Positions 46,001-57,632 of a DNA stretch of 64,000 nucleotides are shown in pieces. How positions within the stretch are numbered: the stretch's first letter is position 1; each line of letters starts with the position of its first letter. The notes under the pieces were generated by a model. The model saw nothing but the letters and a program-made list of their open reading frames with translations. It had not been told where the DNA came from and searched no databases. The stretch comes from Streptomyces sp. ITFR-16 (GTDB lineage Bacteria; Actinomycetota; Actinomycetes; Streptomycetales; Streptomycetaceae). Location of the stretch: contig NZ_CP134609.1 of assembly GCF_031844705.1 (NCBI RefSeq), positions 1,302,001 through 1,366,000 of the forward strand, in the 5' to 3' direction. Both the position numbers and the translations under genes were made by a program.

Positions 46001-48006
46001 TGCGGGACGGCGACGCCCTTGGGCCGGCCGGTCGAGCCGGAGGTGTAGATGACGTAGGCCAGGTCCTGCGGGCCGGGCGGCGTGCCCTGCGGCGTGCGGC
46101 CGGACAGGGCCGCGAGCGTTTCCCGGGCCAGGTCCAGCCGTACGGTGCGGGCCGGGTGCGGGCCGAGGGCGTGCGCCGTGGCGGCGTGGGTGAGGACCAG
46201 CGCCGGCGCCGCGTCCTCGACCATGAGCCGCAGCCGGCCGGCCGGATATCCGGGGTCGAGCGGCAGATAGGCGGCCCCGGCCTTGAGGACGGCCAGGACC
46301 GCGACCACCATGTCGGCACCGCGCTCCAGGCAGATCCCGACGAGGTCGCCGGCGGCGACACCGAGGGTGCCCAGGTGGTGGGCCAGGGCGTCGGACCGGT
46401 CCGCCAGTCCGGCGTAGTCGAGGCTGTCGGTCCCGCAGAGCACGGCCGGGTCCTTCGGGGTGCGCAGCGCCTGGGCCGCGAACAGCTCCAGGACGCCGTC
46501 CGGCGCGGGCCTGCGCGGGCCCCTGGACCGGCGGCGCAGCCACTCCCGCTCCGCCTCCGGCAGCAGGTCCAGCTCGGCGACGCCCCGCGCGGGTTGGGCC
46601 GCGGCAGCGTCGATCAGTGCGAAGAGGTCCTGGTGGACGCGGCGTACGGTCGCGGGGTCGAACAGCTCCGACCGGTACTCCCACAGCGCCTCAAGTTCCC
46701 CGTCCGTCTCGACGAAGCTCACGGCCAGGTCCGAGGAGGTGCTGTCGGTGAACAGCTGCTCGTACTCGACGTGCAGGCCGTCGAGTTCGACGGTCTCCTG
46801 CGGGGTGTTGTGCACCTGGAGCATCGTCTGCACCAGGGGCTGGCGGCCCGGCTCGCGGGGCGGGGCGACCCGCTGGACGACCTGGTCGAAGGGTGCGGTC
46901 TCGTGGTCGGCGGCGTCGAGGGCGACGTCCTTGACCCGGCGCAGCAGCTCGCCGAAGACCGGGTTGCCGGACGTGTCGATCCGCAGGGCGACGGTGTTGA
47001 CGAAGAAGCCGATCAGGCCGGCGGTCTCGGCGTGCCGGCGGTTGGCGACGGGGGCGCCGATCACGAGGTCGGTGCGGCCCGAGTAGCGGGTGAGCAGGGC
47101 CGCGTAGCCGCCGAGCAGCGCGTGGAACAGCGAGACGCCGTGGGCCGTGCACAGGGCGGCGATCCGCTCGTGCGCGGACCGGTCGACGGGGATCCGCAGC
47201 ACCGCGCCGGCCGTACCGGTGCCGGCGGCCGGCGGCCGGTCGAAGGGCAGTTCGGTGGCGGCGGGCGGGCGCTCCAGCAGCCGGGCCCAGTGGCCGGTCT
47301 CCCGGTCGAGCACCCCGCCGGTGAGCTGCTCCTGCTGCCAGGCCGCGAAGTCGGCGTACTGGATGGGGAGCGGCGGCAGCGGGGAGGGCTCGCCCCGGCG
47401 GAACGCCCCGTAGAGCGCGGAGAGTTCGCGGTTGAGCACGCTCTCGGACCAGCCGTCGGCGGCGATGTGGTGGATCCGCAGCAGCAGGACGTGGTCCCGC
47501 TCGCCCAGCCGGATCAGGTCCCTGCGGAAGGGCGCGTCGGTGTCGAGCCGGAACACCTCCCGCGCCCAGGCCGCCGCGAGGGTCCGCGCCCGGCCGGCCG
47601 GGTCGTCCGCACCGCCGAGGTCGTGCAGGGGCAGGGGCGCGGGCACATGGTCCCGCACGATCTGCACGGGTGCGCCGTCCTTTGTGGCGAAGACGGTGCG
47701 CAGCACCTCGTGGCGGTGGCACAGCTCGTTCAGGGCGCCCTCCAGCGCCTCCCGGTCCAGAGCGCCGCGCAGCCGGAGCCAGAAGGCGAAGTTCCCGGTG
47801 CCTGCGGCACTGTCGGCGGCGGTGTCGAGGTCGTTCAGCAGCAGGAAGCGGCGCTGTCCCGAGGAGGCGGGCAGCGGTCCGGTGCGCGGGGCGCGCGGGA
47901 TGGTGCGGACGGGCTGGGCGCCGGCGGCCCGTTCGGACCGGCGGCGCAGCAGCCGCGCGTCCAGGGACCGGCGCCGTTCGTCGGCGGTTTCCGCAGAGCT
48001 GGGCAT
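43003..48006 (-). CDS. NRPS C-A-PCP-C-PCP with A-less second module
   Basis: 1667 residues. C1 about 45-480 (HHIAADGWS near 177), A about 490-1000 (IYTSGSTGRPKG near 658), carrier 1 near 1050 (DIGGHSLLA), C2 about 1095-1530 (HHLVFDGRS near 1247), carrier 2 near 1605 (ALGGHSVLAL). No A domain lies between C2 and carrier 2, so that carrier must be charged in trans. Pocket residues of the A domain by eye: D,L,T,K,F,I,E,V,G,K, close to the Asn code DLTKLGEVGK. SD is GGAGGGAC. The first gene of a five-gene operon, under a SARP-type repeat. Confidence 0.93.
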   Translation of the reverse strand: MPSSAETADERRRSLDARLLRRRSERAAGAQPVRTIPRAPRTGPLPASSGQRRFLLLNDLDTAADSAAGTGNFAFWLRLRGALDREALEGALNELCHRHEVLRTVFATKDGAPVQIVRDHVPAPLPLHDLGGADDPAGRARTLAAAWAREVFRLDTDAPFRRDLIRLGERDHVLLLRIHHIAADGWSESVLNRELSALYGAFRRGEPSPLPPLPIQYADFAAWQQEQLTGGVLDRETGHWARLLERPPAATELPFDRPPAAGTGTAGAVLRIPVDRSAHERIAALCTAHGVSLFHALLGGYAALLTRYSGRTDLVIGAPVANRRHAETAGLIGFFVNTVALRIDTSGNPVFGELLRRVKDVALDAADHETAPFDQVVQRVAPPREPGRQPLVQTMLQVHNTPQETVELDGLHVEYEQLFTDSTSSDLAVSFVETDGELEALWEYRSELFDPATVRRVHQDLFALIDAAAAQPARGVAELDLLPEAEREWLRRRSRGPRRPAPDGVLELFAAQALRTPKDPAVLCGTDSLDYAGLADRSDALAHHLGTLGVAAGDLVGICLERGADMVVAVLAVLKAGAAYLPLDPGYPAGRLRLMVEDAAPALVLTHAATAHALGPHPARTVRLDLARETLAALSGRTPQGTPPGPQDLAYVIYTSGSTGRPKGVAVPHGGLANYLAWAGDLYRASGGGSVLHSSLSFDLTVTSLFLPLLSGEPVLAVPDEQPLPRLAALLTDPRREPAMVKLTPSHLRALRGEAAEGGPADAVAAFVIGGEVLPADLVAVWRLLAPRARFFNEYGPTEAVVGCCVHEAAAGDADTGGAVPIGVPVDNTELYVLDRAGNQVRPGTLGELYIGGSQVVRGYLNRPALTAERFVPDPFSGVPGSRLYRTGDLVRYLPDGALELIGRSDDQVKIRGRRVETGEVEFALRRCEGVADAVVVAGGAPGSATLVGYYVAEAEPGPSPEELRDALAETLPRHMVPAVLMPLGTMPLTENGKVDRAALPDPGAVTGPEPETRTAPADPVEERLAEIWARTLGRQRVGVLDDFFDIGGHSLLAAEVIEAIGRAWPGLPVRGLLREIFLRPTVRGLAPAVRTALAAPAAAPGPVPYERPARPGPLPLSPAQESLLVQVELSGSPHEYLVPQALRLHGPLDVPALRAALTAIVDRHEVLRCRFLRDASDHCHALPPGTEPVLEEHDLRPLPAGEHPAAVSALLHTEVTTPLDLAAGPLLRALLVREADERHLLCLTTHHLVFDGRSQQILFTALTAEYTRALGGGRPAPHDPAPQYADLVGALRRQAENPAEEDLAYWRDTLAGTPVLALPTDRPRGTSRAGAGRAVEFTVSAATVTALRRLAKDRSATLFMTLLAGLQCLLSRHTGQRDFAVGTSVAGRGVPGSGDLIGLFINQVALRADLAGDPGFDDVVGRVRQRCADAFDRADVPFDRVVREVGPARVAGANPLFQVAFELADGPWSGATESGLRLREHPVPVTVSKFDLTVAFRPDGDRLLGEVEYDMALFDEQRVRGLADGLVQVLDAAAADPAAPVSALPVPLPDAADERTHPDADTPAQTAPAEEPTHAELLVADAYRAVLPTAEFGPDDDFFALGGHSVLALRVVSRLRKALDLDIPLDLMFHHPTVRTLAEQLEILLLAEIEALPEHEAAETLADGRP

Positions 48007-48066
48007 GTCCCTCCAGTCAGCGATGGGGCGGGGAGCCTGTGTGTGGTGGGAGCGTGGCGGGGGTGT

Positions 48067-48094
48067 CTATCGCCGCTCCTTCGGTGGGCTATCA
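48067..48094. promoter_or_regulatory. SARP-type direct repeat before the 1667-aa NRPS operon
   Basis: CTATCG at 48067 and CTATCA at 48089 are 22 bp apart; read toward the gene they are TGATAG and CGATAG. The proximal repeat is followed by eight bases and GCCACGCT, exactly as upstream of the vioC-like gene. It lies 61 bp from the start codon and overlaps the 3' end of the thioesterase gene. Confidence 0.65.
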
Positions 48095-48835
48095 GGGCAG
48101 GAGGTCGTCGCGGATCGCGGCGAGGAGTTCGGCGCGCCGCTCGTCGAGATAGAAGTGGCCGCCCGTCACGGTGGTGAGCGCGAAACGCGCGGACGTGTGC
48201 TCACGCCAGGCGTCGGCCTGGGCCGGCGAGATGTGCGGGTCGGCGTCCCCGCAGAACGCCCGGACCGGGAGGTCCAGGGCCGGCGCGGGGGTGTACGTGT
48301 ACGACTCCAGGACGGCGAAGTCGGCGCGCAGCATGGGCAGCAGCAGCGCGACGAGCTCCGGTTCGGCGAAGAACTCCGGTGGCGCCCCGCCCAGTTCCCG
48401 CAGCTCCCGGACGAACTGCGGGTCCGTCAGATGACCGGTCGGCGGCCGCAGGGGCAGGTGGGGCGCCCGGCAGCCGGAGACGAAGAGGTGCCGGGGCTGC
48501 GGGCCGCCGAGGGTACGCAGCCGGCGCGCGGTCTCGAAGGCGACGCGTGCGCCCATGCTGTGGCCGAACAGGGCGTACGGGCGGTCGGCGGTCGCCGCGA
48601 TCTTGTCCGCGAGCTCGGCCACGAGCGGCTCCATGCGCGTGTGGGGCGGATCGGTGAAGCGGGACTCGCGCCCCGGCAGCCGGACCGCCGCGATCTCGAT
48701 GTCCGGGAGGCCGGTGTGCCACCCCCGGAAGACGCTCGCCCCGCCGCCCGCGTAGGGCACGGCGATCAGCCGTACGGGGGCGTCCGGCAACGGCAGCGGG
48801 ACATGGAGCAGTTCGGAGGCGGCTGCCGCTCTCAC
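48092..48835 (-). CDS. Type II thioesterase
   Basis: 247 residues from GTG 48835. GHSMGAR has the nucleophile S93, FCGDADPHIS the Asp and GGHFYLDE the His. Type II thioesterases clear mis-primed carriers during nonribosomal synthesis. GTGA overlap with the M20 gene. It is a free enzyme and not a releasing domain, though in clusters lacking one it may take that role. Confidence 0.93.
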   Translation of the reverse strand: MRAAAASELLHVPLPLPDAPVRLIAVPYAGGGASVFRGWHTGLPDIEIAAVRLPGRESRFTDPPHTRMEPLVAELADKIAATADRPYALFGHSMGARVAFETARRLRTLGGPQPRHLFVSGCRAPHLPLRPPTGHLTDPQFVRELRELGGAPPEFFAEPELVALLLPMLRADFAVLESYTYTPAPALDLPVRAFCGDADPHISPAQADAWREHTSARFALTTVTGGHFYLDERRAELLAAIRDDLLP

Positions 48836-50112
48836 CGGTCCCCCGTCCCGAGGGCCAGGGCGGCCTGGAGGAGGACGTCCGCGCCGGCCACGAGGTCGGC
48901 CGGGGCGGTGTCCTCCTCAGGGGTGTGGCTGAGCCCCTTCAGGCTCGGCACGAAGATCATCCCGGTCGGGGCGACGGCCGCGACGATCTGCGCGTCGTGG
49001 CCCGCGCCGCTCGGCAGCCGGGTGTGGCCATGGCCGAGGTCGTCCGCGCAGGCGGCGATGAGGTCGCGCAGCCCGGGGTCCGTGGGCACCGGCACGGTGC
49101 GCAGGGTCTCCTCGGCCCGGATCTCGCAGCCGGTGAGCTCGGAGACCGCCCGGAGCTCGGCGACGAAGGACGCCGCGGCGTCGGCGAGCCGGGCCGACGA
49201 CTCGTCGCGGAACTCCACGGAGATACAGGCCTCGCTGGGGATCACGTTGGTGGCACCGGGCGACACCGTCACACATCCCGCGGTCGCCACCCGGCACCGG
49301 CCTGCGGTGGTCGCGGTCCGCTCGGCCGCGATGACGACATGGCTCATCGCGACCGCCGCGTCCCGGCGCCGGCCCATCGGGGTGGTGCCGGCGTGCCCCG
49401 CCCGGCCGTGCACCCGGACGTCGTAGACCACCCGGCCGACGATGTCCGTGACCACGCCGATCGGCAGGTTCGACTCCTCCAGGACCGGGCCCTGTTCGAT
49501 GTGCAGTTCGAGATAGGCCCGGACCGAGCGGGGCGGCCAGGCGGCCCGGGCCAGCTGCGCGAGGTCGCCGCCGGCCTGGCGCAGCGGGCCGGCCAGCGCG
49601 TTGCCGTGCCGGTCGCGGGGGTCGTCGGGGAGCCGGCCGGTCTGGCCGGTCAGCGCCATGGACCCCCAGAAGGGCTGGGGGAACAGGGCGCCCTCCTCGT
49701 TGGCGAAGGCCACCGCCACGGGCTCGTGGACGAGCACGATGCCCGCCTCGGCGACGGTCTGCATCACCTCCAGCGCGGCCAGCACGCCGTACGCCCCGTC
49801 CAGCCGACCGCCGTTGAGAACGGTGTCCAGGTGCGACCCCATGAGGACCACGGGTCCGGGGACCGTGCCGTGCGCCCGCCGGATGATCACGTTGCCCGCC
49901 TGGTCGACCTCGGTGCGCAGTCCGGCACCGGCGGCCTCGGCCCGTACGTACTGCTGGGCCTGGCGGTCCTCGGCGCTGAACGCCGGGCGGGTGACCCCGC
50001 CCAGCGGGTCGGCCCCGATCCTGCCGAGTTCGTCGATCCGGCGCAGCAGCCGCGCCCCGTCGATCCGCAGGGCGCGGGACGCCTCGGTCCCGATCTGCGC
50101 GGTGGTGGTCAC
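48832..50112 (-). CDS. M20-family amidase/carbamoylase
   Basis: 426 residues. Metal-binding and catalytic motifs are intact: GSHLDTVLNGGRLDGAYGV, AFANEEGALF, ELHIEQGPVLEE and GHAGTTPMGRR. This is the N-carbamoyl-amino acid hydrolase/allantoate amidohydrolase group of M20 peptidases. In a capreomycidine cluster it could trim a carbamoyl or amide group, make a precursor, or remove a protecting residue; sequence alone cannot decide. Lies between the LOG gene and the type II thioesterase gene. Confidence 0.87.
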   Translation of the reverse strand: MTTTAQIGTEASRALRIDGARLLRRIDELGRIGADPLGGVTRPAFSAEDRQAQQYVRAEAAGAGLRTEVDQAGNVIIRRAHGTVPGPVVLMGSHLDTVLNGGRLDGAYGVLAALEVMQTVAEAGIVLVHEPVAVAFANEEGALFPQPFWGSMALTGQTGRLPDDPRDRHGNALAGPLRQAGGDLAQLARAAWPPRSVRAYLELHIEQGPVLEESNLPIGVVTDIVGRVVYDVRVHGRAGHAGTTPMGRRRDAAVAMSHVVIAAERTATTAGRCRVATAGCVTVSPGATNVIPSEACISVEFRDESSARLADAAASFVAELRAVSELTGCEIRAEETLRTVPVPTDPGLRDLIAACADDLGHGHTRLPSGAGHDAQIVAAVAPTGMIFVPSLKGLSHTPEEDTAPADLVAGADVLLQAALALGTGDR

Positions 50113-50170
50113 TGGTCCGCCTTCCTGTCTACGGCCCCCGGAGCGGGGTGTGCGGCCGGCCGCGGGGGTG

Positions 50171-50797
50171 TCATGCGCCCACCCGCACCGGGTCCGCGGC
50201 GGACCGCGCGTGGTGCTCCACGAACGCGACGGCCTCGGCGGCCGAGCCGGCCAGGTGGAAGGGCGCCCGGGTGGTCCGCCGGGTGAAGCCGCCGGCGTGG
50301 ATCGCGTCGAACAGCGCGGTCAGCGGCGCCCAGATGCCGTCGTGGTCGACGAGCACGAGCGGCTTGGGGCTCTGACCGAGGTAGTTCAGCGAGACGACCT
50401 CCAGGATCTCGTCGAGGGTCCCGTAGCCGCCGGGCAGGGCGATGAAGGCGTCCGAGCGGCGGATCATCTCCCGCTTCCGGTCGAACATGTCCTCGGTGAC
50501 GAGCATCTCGTCGACGTCGGCCTGGTCGGCGCGTTCCAGCTCGTAGAGGAAGCGCGGCGCGATGCCGGTGACCCGCGATCCGGCAGACCTCGCGGCGCGC
50601 GCCACCTCGCCCATCAGGCCGGCGCCGCCGGAGCCGTAGATCAGGTCGTGTCCGTGCAGTCCCAGTGTGGCGCCGGCCTCACGGGCCAGCCGGGCGGCCT
50701 CGGGCGACGTCCCCGGGCGCGCTCCGCAGAACACGCAGACCGAGAGGCGTTCCGTCTTCCGCGCCGCCGCAGAAGGATCCGAAAGAGCAGTGTCCAC
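50171..50797 (-). CDS. LOG-family (TIGR00730) Rossmann-fold protein
   Basis: 208 residues from GTG 50797 with AGGGGA upstream. The motif PGGYGTLDEILE and GSGGAGLMGEVARA define the LOG group, which hydrolyses nucleoside 5'-monophosphates to base and ribose phosphate in its plant-like members. Some family members in antibiotic clusters have been linked to other chemistry. First gene of the LOG-M20-thioesterase operon, under a triple SARP-type repeat. Confidence 0.88.
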   Translation of the reverse strand: MDTALSDPSAAARKTERLSVCVFCGARPGTSPEAARLAREAGATLGLHGHDLIYGSGGAGLMGEVARAARSAGSRVTGIAPRFLYELERADQADVDEMLVTEDMFDRKREMIRRSDAFIALPGGYGTLDEILEVVSLNYLGQSPKPLVLVDHDGIWAPLTALFDAIHAGGFTRRTTRAPFHLAGSAAEAVAFVEHHARSAADPVRVGA

Positions 50798-50851
50798 GGT
50801 GTCCCCTGTCGTGAATCCCAGTGATTGACTCTCCGATTCTTCGGGTGCGGC

Positions 50852-50879
50852 TATCGCTCCCCTATCGGTGGCCGATCGC
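50852..50879. promoter_or_regulatory. Triple SARP-type direct repeat before the LOG operon
   Basis: CTATCG at 50852, CTATCG at 50863 and CGATCG at 50874 repeat with an exact 11-bp period. Read toward the LOG gene they are CGATAG type. It lies 55 bp before the start. The interval 50798-51007 also carries the divergent promoter of the small secreted peptide. Confidence 0.7.
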
Positions 50880-51007
50880 CGCCGGGGGCCCTGGGCGATG
50901 GGCGGGCGACAGGGCATGAATACGGCCGCGATACGGCGGCCGCCTAGCGTCCGGGGCATCCGATCGACGCGTACCACCGACCTGACTGACCTGGAGGGGA
51001 TCGAACG

Positions 51008-51193
51008 ATGCCTGGTACCCCGCGCATTCTGTCCGTTCTGCTGGCCGCGACCGTCCTGGCGGCGGGTGCCCCGGCGGTGGCCGCCGCGGTCGCGCCGGCC
51101 ACCGCGGTGACGCGGCACGTGGCCGGGGGTCCGGACAACGGCGCGACCCCGCCGCCGTCCGAGCACCCGGACGAGGACACCCCCTGGACCTGA
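51008..51193 (+). CDS. Small secreted peptide of unknown function
   Basis: 61 residues: an N-terminal signal peptide (ILSVLLAATVLAAGAPAVAA) and a short tail with PPPSEHPDEDTPWT. SD GGAGGGG lies nine bases upstream. It is divergent from the LOG operon and convergent with the SARP. No family is known. It may be a spurious ORF, but the SD plus signal sequence favour a real gene. Confidence 0.55.
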   Translation: MPGTPRILSVLLAATVLAAGAPAVAAAVAPATAVTRHVAGGPDNGATPPPSEHPDEDTPWT

Positions 51194-51222
51194 CCGGGGC
51201 CGGCCCGGCCCGTCCGTCCGGC

Positions 51223-54192
51223 TCAGCCGGGCAGTGCGTCCAGGGCCTCCAGAGTCCGGTCCTCCCACAGGCGCAGGCTCTGCTCCCGGAAGATGGCCAG
51301 GGCCCGTTCCAGATGCCGGCGGGCTCCGGCCAGGTCGGACCCCTTGGTGAGCAGGCTGCCGAGTTCGAACAGGGCCCGGCCCTGGCCGACGGTGTCGGCC
51401 AGCTCCTCGCTGATCTCCAGGGTCCGGCGCAGCATGGTCTCGGCCGTCTGGAAGTTGCCTAGCCTCAGATGCACCGCGCTCATCCCGAGCCGGGCGTAGC
51501 TCTCGCCCGCAAGGTCGTCGTTCTGGCGCACCAGCAGCAGCACCGTGGTGAACGCCTCGCGGGCCGCGTCGACCCGGTCCTGCTCCAGCTGGGCGAGGCC
51601 GAGGCGGTACAGGACCTGGGCCTCGGTGCGCCGGCTGCCGACGGACCGGCAGATGTCGAGCGCCTCGTCCAGCTGCTTGACCGCTTCGTCCGGCGCGTCG
51701 GCGTCCAGCTGGTGCTGGGCGATGTTGACGAGGACGTGGGCCACGCCGATCCGGTCGCCGACCTGCCGGAGTTCGTTCAGGGCCGCCTCGTACCGCGCCA
51801 GCGAGAGCCGTGTCTCGCCCATGTGGTAGTCCAGGGAGGCCTGGCTGCGCAGGACGAGGGCCCGTCCGTGGCGGTCGTCCAGCTCCTCGAAGAGCTCCAT
51901 GGCCCCGTCGAGCAGTGCCGGCGCCGTGCCGGTCTGGCGGCGGGTGACGTGCAGGGAGCCGAGGGAGGACAGGATCGCGGCGGTGCCCCGGCGGTTGCCG
52001 CTCTCACGGACGGCGGCCAGCGCGAACTTGTGCGTCTCGGTCCAGTCGTCGTAGTAGCCCCTGGCCTCGAAAAGGGTCACCAGGGTGCTGGCGAGGTCCC
52101 AGCACAGCTCGTCCAGACCCGCGCCGGCGCTGTGGCGCACCGCGGCCGTCAGGTTGAGGCGTTCGCTCTCCAGCCAGCCCAGGGCGTCGCGCAGCGGGGT
52201 CTCGTGGAACCCGCCGCGGGGTTCCCAGCGCGGGGCCGAGCCGTGCAGCAGGGTGAACTGGCCGCCGTAGAGCAGTCCGTGGGCATGCTCGGCGAGGAAC
52301 AGCCAGCCGCCGCAGACCCGTTCGAGGAGGCGCCGGGAGTCGGCCTCGCGCTCGGGGCCCTCGGGGGACTGCTCCCGCGCGAAGATACGGATCAGCACAT
52401 GGAACCGGTAGGAGATGCTGCCGGAGGCGCCGCCGGCGATGTAGTCGAGGAGGTGGGCGTCGACCAGTTCGTCGAGCAGGTCCTCCGCCTCCCGGACCGG
52501 GATGTCGAGCACGGCGGCCGCCACCCAGCTGGGGAAGGTGTCCCACGGCAGGTCGCTCAGGGCCCGGAAGAGCAGCCGCACCCGGGGCGGCAGGCTGCCG
52601 TACGTCAGCGAGATGCTGGCGCGCACCGCGAGGTCGCCGTGGACCAGTTCGTCCAGCCGGCGGTGCTCGTCGGCGAGCCGCCGCACCATGGTCTCCAGCG
52701 TCCAGTGCGGGCGTGCGGCGAGCCGGGCCCCGGCGACGCGCAGCGCCAGCGGCAGGCCGCCCACCAGCTCGGAGAGGGTACGGGCGGCGGCCGGCTCGGC
52801 GCGCACCCGGTCCTCGCCGACGACCCGGCCGAGCAGTTCGATGGCCTCGCTCTGGTCGAACTGCCCGAGGTTGACGAGCCGGCAGCCGGGGAAGCCGGTC
52901 AGCCGCACCCTGCTGGTGATGATCACGGCGCAGCCCGCGCTCCCCGGCAGCAGCATCCGTACCTGGGCCTCGTCGGCGACGTCGTCGAGGACGATCAGTG
53001 CCTTCCGGGCGGCGAGGCGGCTGCGGTAGAGCCGGGCGCGCTCCTCCACGGTGTCGGGGAACTTGGTGCCGGGCGGGCTCAGGGCCCGCAGGAAGGACAT
53101 CAGCAGGTCCTCGCTGGACAGCGGGTCGGACCTGGTCCCCCGTAAGTCGGCGTAGAGCTGTGTGTCGGGGAAGTGGGTGGCGGCGAGCCGGTGCGCCACA
53201 TGGATGGCCAGGGCGCTCTTGCCCACCCCGTTCTTGCCCGCGACGACGACGATGGGCACCACGCCGCAGGGTCCGGCCGCGAGGTCGGAGGGCGTCAGCG
53301 CGCGCTCCATGGCCTCGACGTGTTCCGCGCGTCCGGTGAAGTCGCTGGTGGCCGCGATGAGCTGGCGGGGTCCGCCCGCGTTCGCGGCGGGCTCGGCGGC
53401 GCCGGACCAGTCGAGGCCGGGTTCCTGGGTCAGGATGGCGCTTTCCAGCCGCCGCAGCTCCTCGCCCGGTTCGATGCCCAGCTGGTCGACGAGTTCGGAG
53501 CGGGCGGTGCGGTACGCCTCCAGAGCCTCGGCCTGTCGGCCGGAGCGGTAGAGGGCCAGCATGAGCTGGCCGCACAGCCGCTCGCGCAGGGGGTTCTGGG
53601 AGACGAGGGTCATCAGCTCGCTGACCAGCTCGCGGTGCCGGCCCAGCTGGAGTTCGCGGTCGACGCACTCCTCGTAGACGCTCAGGCGGGTCTGGTCGAG
53701 CCGGGCCGCCTTCGCCCGGACGAGCCGGCTGGTGACGCTGGCCAGCGCGTTGCCCGACCAGAGCGCGAGTGCGTCGCGCAGCAGGGCGGCGGCCTCCGCG
53801 ACGGAGCCGGCGCGGAAGACCCGGCCGGCCTCGGCCACCGTGTCCTCGAAGACCTGCATGTCGAGCTGGTCCGGCCGGACCCGGATCAGATAGCCCGGCG
53901 CGCGGGTCTCGATGATCCCGCCGGCGTCGGCCAGGATGCGGCGTAACGCCGACACGCATATCTGGATCTGGCTGCCCGCCGTCGTCGGCGGGTCGTCCCC
54001 CCAGATCGCGTCGATCAGGCGGTCCGTGCCGACGACGTGATTGGCCTCCAGGAGCAGCATCGACAGGACGGTCTGCTGGCGCCCCGCCCGTAAGGGGACC
54101 GGACGGTCCCCGATCAGGATCTCGACGGGCCCCAGAACACGGAACCGGACCGACGGCGCTTCCCCGTCACCCTCGTTGACCAAGGCAGACAA
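51223..54192 (-). CDS. AfsR-like SARP regulator (OmpR-type DBD, BTAD, NB-ARC, TPR)
   Basis: 989 residues from TTG 54192, chosen because GGGGGGAA lies five bases upstream and no ATG/GTG fits. The order is: winged-helix DNA-binding domain about 15-100 (VLGPVEILIGDRPVPLRAGR), BTAD about 105-250 (LDMQVFEDTVAEAGRVFRAG), NB-ARC about 290-560 with P-loop AGKNGVGKSALA, then TPR repeats to the end. It is the only pathway-type activator within the cluster and should bind the CGATAG repeats. No such repeat precedes its own gene; 54193-54399 holds only a 7-bp inverted repeat (54288-54294/54310-54316). Confidence 0.92.
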   Translation of the reverse strand: MSALVNEGDGEAPSVRFRVLGPVEILIGDRPVPLRAGRQQTVLSMLLLEANHVVGTDRLIDAIWGDDPPTTAGSQIQICVSALRRILADAGGIIETRAPGYLIRVRPDQLDMQVFEDTVAEAGRVFRAGSVAEAAALLRDALALWSGNALASVTSRLVRAKAARLDQTRLSVYEECVDRELQLGRHRELVSELMTLVSQNPLRERLCGQLMLALYRSGRQAEALEAYRTARSELVDQLGIEPGEELRRLESAILTQEPGLDWSGAAEPAANAGGPRQLIAATSDFTGRAEHVEAMERALTPSDLAAGPCGVVPIVVVAGKNGVGKSALAIHVAHRLAATHFPDTQLYADLRGTRSDPLSSEDLLMSFLRALSPPGTKFPDTVEERARLYRSRLAARKALIVLDDVADEAQVRMLLPGSAGCAVIITSRVRLTGFPGCRLVNLGQFDQSEAIELLGRVVGEDRVRAEPAAARTLSELVGGLPLALRVAGARLAARPHWTLETMVRRLADEHRRLDELVHGDLAVRASISLTYGSLPPRVRLLFRALSDLPWDTFPSWVAAAVLDIPVREAEDLLDELVDAHLLDYIAGGASGSISYRFHVLIRIFAREQSPEGPEREADSRRLLERVCGGWLFLAEHAHGLLYGGQFTLLHGSAPRWEPRGGFHETPLRDALGWLESERLNLTAAVRHSAGAGLDELCWDLASTLVTLFEARGYYDDWTETHKFALAAVRESGNRRGTAAILSSLGSLHVTRRQTGTAPALLDGAMELFEELDDRHGRALVLRSQASLDYHMGETRLSLARYEAALNELRQVGDRIGVAHVLVNIAQHQLDADAPDEAVKQLDEALDICRSVGSRRTEAQVLYRLGLAQLEQDRVDAAREAFTTVLLLVRQNDDLAGESYARLGMSAVHLRLGNFQTAETMLRRTLEISEELADTVGQGRALFELGSLLTKGSDLAGARRHLERALAIFREQSLRLWEDRTLEALDALPG

Positions 54193-54399
54193 AGTTCCCC
54201 CCGCACCGCGACTCGCTCTCCTGCCCGGCCGATGGGACAGCGGCAGGAGTTCGGACCGGGCTGGATCTCAGCCCGGCACCCACTTGCCTGGTTCCCCTGA
54301 GGTCAGAGTGAACCAGCGAGACCCTACCCACCCTCCAGGGAAAGATGCGATGGGCCCGGGCCCACAGCCGCACGACCGGCAGTGGGCCCGGGCGGGCGC

Positions 54400-57603
<3,204 letters not shown>

Positions 57604-57632
57604 GTGAGGTCTCCTGTTCGGCGTTGGCGGGG

